64,000 nucleotides of DNA, from contig JAKCWW010000771.1 in the NCBI GenBank assembly GCA_026260175.1, positions 1 to 64,000 on the forward strand, in the 5' to 3' direction. Source of the DNA: Reticulitermes lucifugus. Its lineage: Eukaryota > Arthropoda > Insecta > Blattodea > Rhinotermitidae. Position numbers and translations under genes: made by a program. Below the pieces are notes generated by a model. That model saw only the letters and a list, made by a program, of their open reading frames with translations. It made no database searches and was not told the DNA's origin. This document shows, piece after piece, positions 60,780 through 64,000 of this stretch (within the stretch, counting starts at the first letter, position 1; each line of letters opens with the position of its first letter).

Positions 60780-61534
60780 ACATTTGGTACGTCAACGCGT
60801 CTTCCTATGAATCAGAAGGCCTCTTGGTCTCATAGCCGTCCCCACGGTCAGTAGCGCAATGAGAGTTGGCGAACGGCAGTGTCTCTTCTTACTTCACAAC
60901 TGTTCTATTTGTTAAAACAACGTCACATGCCTACTTACAGACTGTGCAGAAGCTTGGAGGTGGAAAATATATCACTGGAGTAGCCCAGTGTAATTCTGGT
61001 AACCTAATTATGACACCTCATATGACAAAAAACAAGTACATTTTTTATATAACCTGCAGGTAATATGGACACAACATTTACTAATAATGGACAAATATCG
61101 AACATTTACTTATGCCGATCATCTTAACTAAATCTAAACATTATAAGCCAAACGACAAAGTGGTCCGATTACGTACAGTGAAGCCGGAACGAAGAAAAGC
61201 GATATAATGAAAATGATTAAATACGTCGACTTCACTGATGCATCAAGATTACTTTTAATTTTAAACATTACTTGTTGACTATTCAATTTGCTTTTGTTTG
61301 TAATAAATTAAATTAAAATGTAGGAAAATTTAAACACTCGGGAATAAGAGTTATGAATAAAAATTGCATTTACAAAGATGTTAATATTAGATTACATGTG
61401 TGGAATGCTTGCAAACATTCAGTTTGTAATTATATATTCTTCTATCTCCTATGTAAAAACTAAAAACTATGGCTTGTCTTATCATTTTGTACGTATGATG
61501 AAGTTAAATTTCTCATCTACAGGCAAGAACAGAG
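60780..61534. other. no gene seen
   Basis: AT-rich sequence without supported features. Confidence 0.5.
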
Positions 61535-61765
61535 ATTAGCCCTTTTAAAGTCTAGTGGTTACTTTATGCATCACCAAGTTTAATATTAAAATTATACATT
61601 CTGCCCAGCGTGCTTGTGTTTTGCATGATACAAAACAGAGGTTATTTCCCTACACAAAATTAACCTTCTGGCTTTTATAACTCAGACTGAGTGTGTTTAC
61701 TATGTGCTACAGACTGAAACTTTGAATATAATTCTGGTTCGTTTTAGTCTTTAAAGTGTAAAAGA
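61535..61765 (+). repeat. dispersed repeat Y, copy 2
   Basis: Blocks 'tagcccttttaaagtctag', 'tggttacttta', 'catcaccaagtttaa', 'gagtgtgtttactatgtg' and 'cgttttagtcttta' occur in the same order as in copies at 48105 and 63345. About 100 bases downstream 'cctgacgatgac' and 'ggccgaaacacg' resemble the dispersed TTTCGG core. Confidence 0.75.
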
Positions 61766-61973
61766 TTAGTTACTTTTATGTAAACATATCTACTCAAAGG
61801 TAGCTAAATATTTTCAAATTACTGACATAAATTTTGGTACTTGATATGTTCTCTAACAAGTCTCCCTGACGATGACTTAATAAAAGGCCGAAACACGATG
61901 GCGAGAAAATAAGCAGTTGTTAATTCTACAATTTATTTGTACATTGTTTGCTGTTTATGATTTATTCCTCTGT

Positions 61974-61983
61974 GGGGGGGGGG
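61974..61983. repeat. G homopolymer run
   Basis: About ten consecutive G. Similar G or C runs occur near 2539 and 34500. Confidence 0.9.
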
Positions 61984-62439
61984 CGGTTAATCATGCAACA
62001 GTGGAAGTATAAAGTAAATTTTATTCTGATGCTCTATATTCGCATTTCGATAGATGCTCAGAAATCTGCTAATTCACGTACGTTTCCTGTTAAAATTTTT
62101 TAATTAAGTAAGAATAAACAGATCCAAGACCGGCTTTGTATTCTCAATTAATATAAATTAAAACACTCAGCTTTCCTTCGCCTTGAAAAGCTCATAAACG
62201 CAAAGGCGAAGGCCCCGTGTTTAATTAAGCACCGCGCCAAGAACGACATACAGGTAAGTGAAGTGTATCACTAGTCTTTGTTAACTTCCATTACTAGATT
62301 GAGGTGGGTAGTTACTTTCACGACTCCCCACTAACCTCAGTGACAAAGATCCCGTTACCTACTGTGCAGGTGGTTAGGTGGCACCACAGTCGGTTTGGCC
62401 ACAACAAAGCTAAAGTTTTCAGTGTACTAAATTAACCAT

Positions 62440-62535
62440 ACCAGGGAGAGGTATGGGGGAGTGGAGGCACAGCTCCTCTTATTATTAAACTCGGCACTAC
62501 ATGGAGATGAGTGGTCAGCTCATGCCACTGTTGTG
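62440..62535 (-). mobile_element. SINE family 1 fragment
   Basis: Blocks 'gtggaggcacagctc', 'aaactcggcactacatgg' and 'gtggtcagctcatgcc' match the tail-to-core half of minus-strand family 1 copies (compare 24540-24610). The head half is missing. Confidence 0.65.
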
Positions 62536-62539
62536 AAGC

Positions 62540-63340
62540 CCGAGGCTAGTGACTACAAATATATACCCCTTTATCTTTATAAATGTATGTCCATACACAG
62601 ACGCATCTTGTGATTTATAGACTACGCGATTATCCGATAATTGGCGCTTAAAATAAATCCGAAAACGTATCATATCATCAGAACTCCTTTGTAAGGAAGG
62701 ACAAAGTGAAGGCTTAAGAAGATTCAGAGAAGCCCAGAAATATAATGTTTTGCCGGTAAACCACGAGAAAAAAGGTTATTGTGTTCGTACGTCATCATGC
62801 CTGCGTTGAATTCAAATTGTCATAAAAAGAGAACCAGTGCTTTTGATGTCACCCAGTATCAAGTCATATTAGCAATGCCCTTTGAATATGACGGACTGCA
62901 CACCGGTAGCATGACGTCACTTTGTTGCTAACGGAGAAAGACGAATGTTTTCATACAACCACCAGTGACAACAGTAGAGTAAAACACGTCAATATAGGGG
63001 GCGCAGCTGGTGGTTGGTAAACCCGTAAAATCGGATAAACGTATTTTGGGAGTGTATGGCTCAGGTAGCATAAACCTTGAGGATCATGTGCGTCTACTGA
63101 CATGTGCAATGCGGATGTAATCAGTCATACCTCCTACGATATTTTCCCTAGAGATGGTGCCATACCTGATCATGAAATGATAAGCGTATCTACTCCAACC
63201 CCTTTAACATCATCTGGCTAATGTCACTTCCATAGCCCGCATACGTCATCCCAGCTACGCCGGGTCCCAAGAAACGCATAATCCTATAAATATAAAATGC
63301 CGCAATGGTAGTTCAGGTAGCAAGGGAAACGTAAAAACAC
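62540..63340. other. no gene seen
   Basis: No supported features. Confidence 0.5.
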
Positions 63341-63344
63341 ATTA

Positions 63345-63570
63345 TATATAGCCCTTTACAGTCCAGTGGTTACTTTACAAAACACCAGGCTCAACACTCA
63401 AAAATTCTACGCATTTCAGTGTTTTGTAAAGACGTCAGAACAAAAAATAGTGATTGTTCTCCTATACAGAATTAACTCACTGACGAGAGGGAGTATGTTT
63501 ACTGTGCGGTAAGGACTAAATGCTTAAATACAATTCAGGCTAATGTTCGTCTTTAGAAGGTTATTCGAAC
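63345..63570 (+). repeat. dispersed repeat Y, copy 3
   Basis: Blocks 'tagccctttacagtccag', 'tggttactttac', 'caccaggctcaacact', 'gtatgtttactgtgcggta' and 'gttcgtctttag' correspond to copies 1 and 2. The opening 'tagccctttta/caaagtc' is shared most closely with copy 2, only 1.8 kb away. Confidence 0.75.
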
Positions 63571-64000
63571 TGTTTCATGAGAACAAAGACAAGTTAGATT
63601 CCATAAGTTCCTTTGTCCCACGACTGAATTTACTAGATTATTACATCCCGTATATATCTAAGAAAGTGAAGTTTCTTGCGAGTTCAATAGCTTAAAACTA
63701 ACGCAGGGGAAAGCTTAATATCACAGCGTGTTCCGAATATATTCAGAATTGAGAGGATCTGGCTTAGTGAATTTCCATATTATAGAAGACAAGCTCGTGC
63801 AATCTAATTTTATCTACTCCTTCGGAAAGGAAATTTAAATTCAACTGAAAAGACAACAGATTTACTGTAAAATAAATGCGGGTTTTGATCACTACATTTT
63901 ATGTAATTCGACAACCTATGAGTCAGTTTCGAAACCCAGTTTGACCTTGGAAGTTTCTATGGATTTCTATGCCACCCGTCGTCCCAACTTCGGTAGCAAT
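63571..64000. other. no gene seen
   Basis: AT-rich sequence to the window edge with no recognised feature. Confidence 0.5.

Noticed and set aside
1-64000. A multi-gene system such as a biosynthetic cluster, defence island or giant transposon
   Set aside because: No run of adjacent coding genes exists on either strand. All recognisable coding sequence is decayed transposon sequence.

Overview
The window looks like a piece of AT-rich nuclear genome from an insect. Nine loci hold 3'-end remnants of non-LTR retrotransposons of the kind abundant in cockroaches and termites. At least five tRNA-derived SINE families and several Tc1/mariner-type transposon remnants accompany them. A blattodean host is my best guess, from memory of these repeat families only. 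I found no convincing host protein-coding gene, rRNA gene, functional tRNA gene or CRISPR array. Open frames are short and mostly explained by repeats or biased composition.

Layout. 0-10 kb: a 31-bp direct duplication, an old SINE, a LINE tail, a short foldback, a possible transposase tail, and a palindromic mariner (6.6-7.4 kb). 9-14 kb: three more copies of the main SINE family and one of a second family. 15.4-16.2 kb: a 41-bp tandem array of about 20 monomers. 17.8-18.4 kb: a LINE tail followed by a possible hAT-like element. 21.1-21.8 kb: a TA-flanked element with 120-bp inverted ends that carries a minisatellite. 23.9-24.8 kb: a LINE tail, a dead DDE transposase and a SINE side by side. 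25-29.9 kb: further SINEs, one of them interrupted by a polyadenylated insertion, and a 47-bp minisatellite. 30.9-31.5 kb: a large foldback. 34.7-45.2 kb: dense relics, namely LINE tails, a three-copy repeat of unknown class, foldbacks, SINEs and two mariner pieces. 48-63.6 kb: three LINE tails of different families, a SINE with clean target duplications, a second TA-flanked transposon, foldbacks, microsatellites and a three-copy dispersed repeat.

Nothing here works together as a pathway. The window records successive insertion and decay. The youngest visible events are the retroposons with intact 10-13 bp target-site duplications at 27.0, 28.9, 44.3 and 57.1 kb, plus the one at 24.5 kb. The two runs of N (25 and 50 bases) both fall inside SINEs. 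Family assignments come from protein motifs and box sequences read by eye, and no database search was run.
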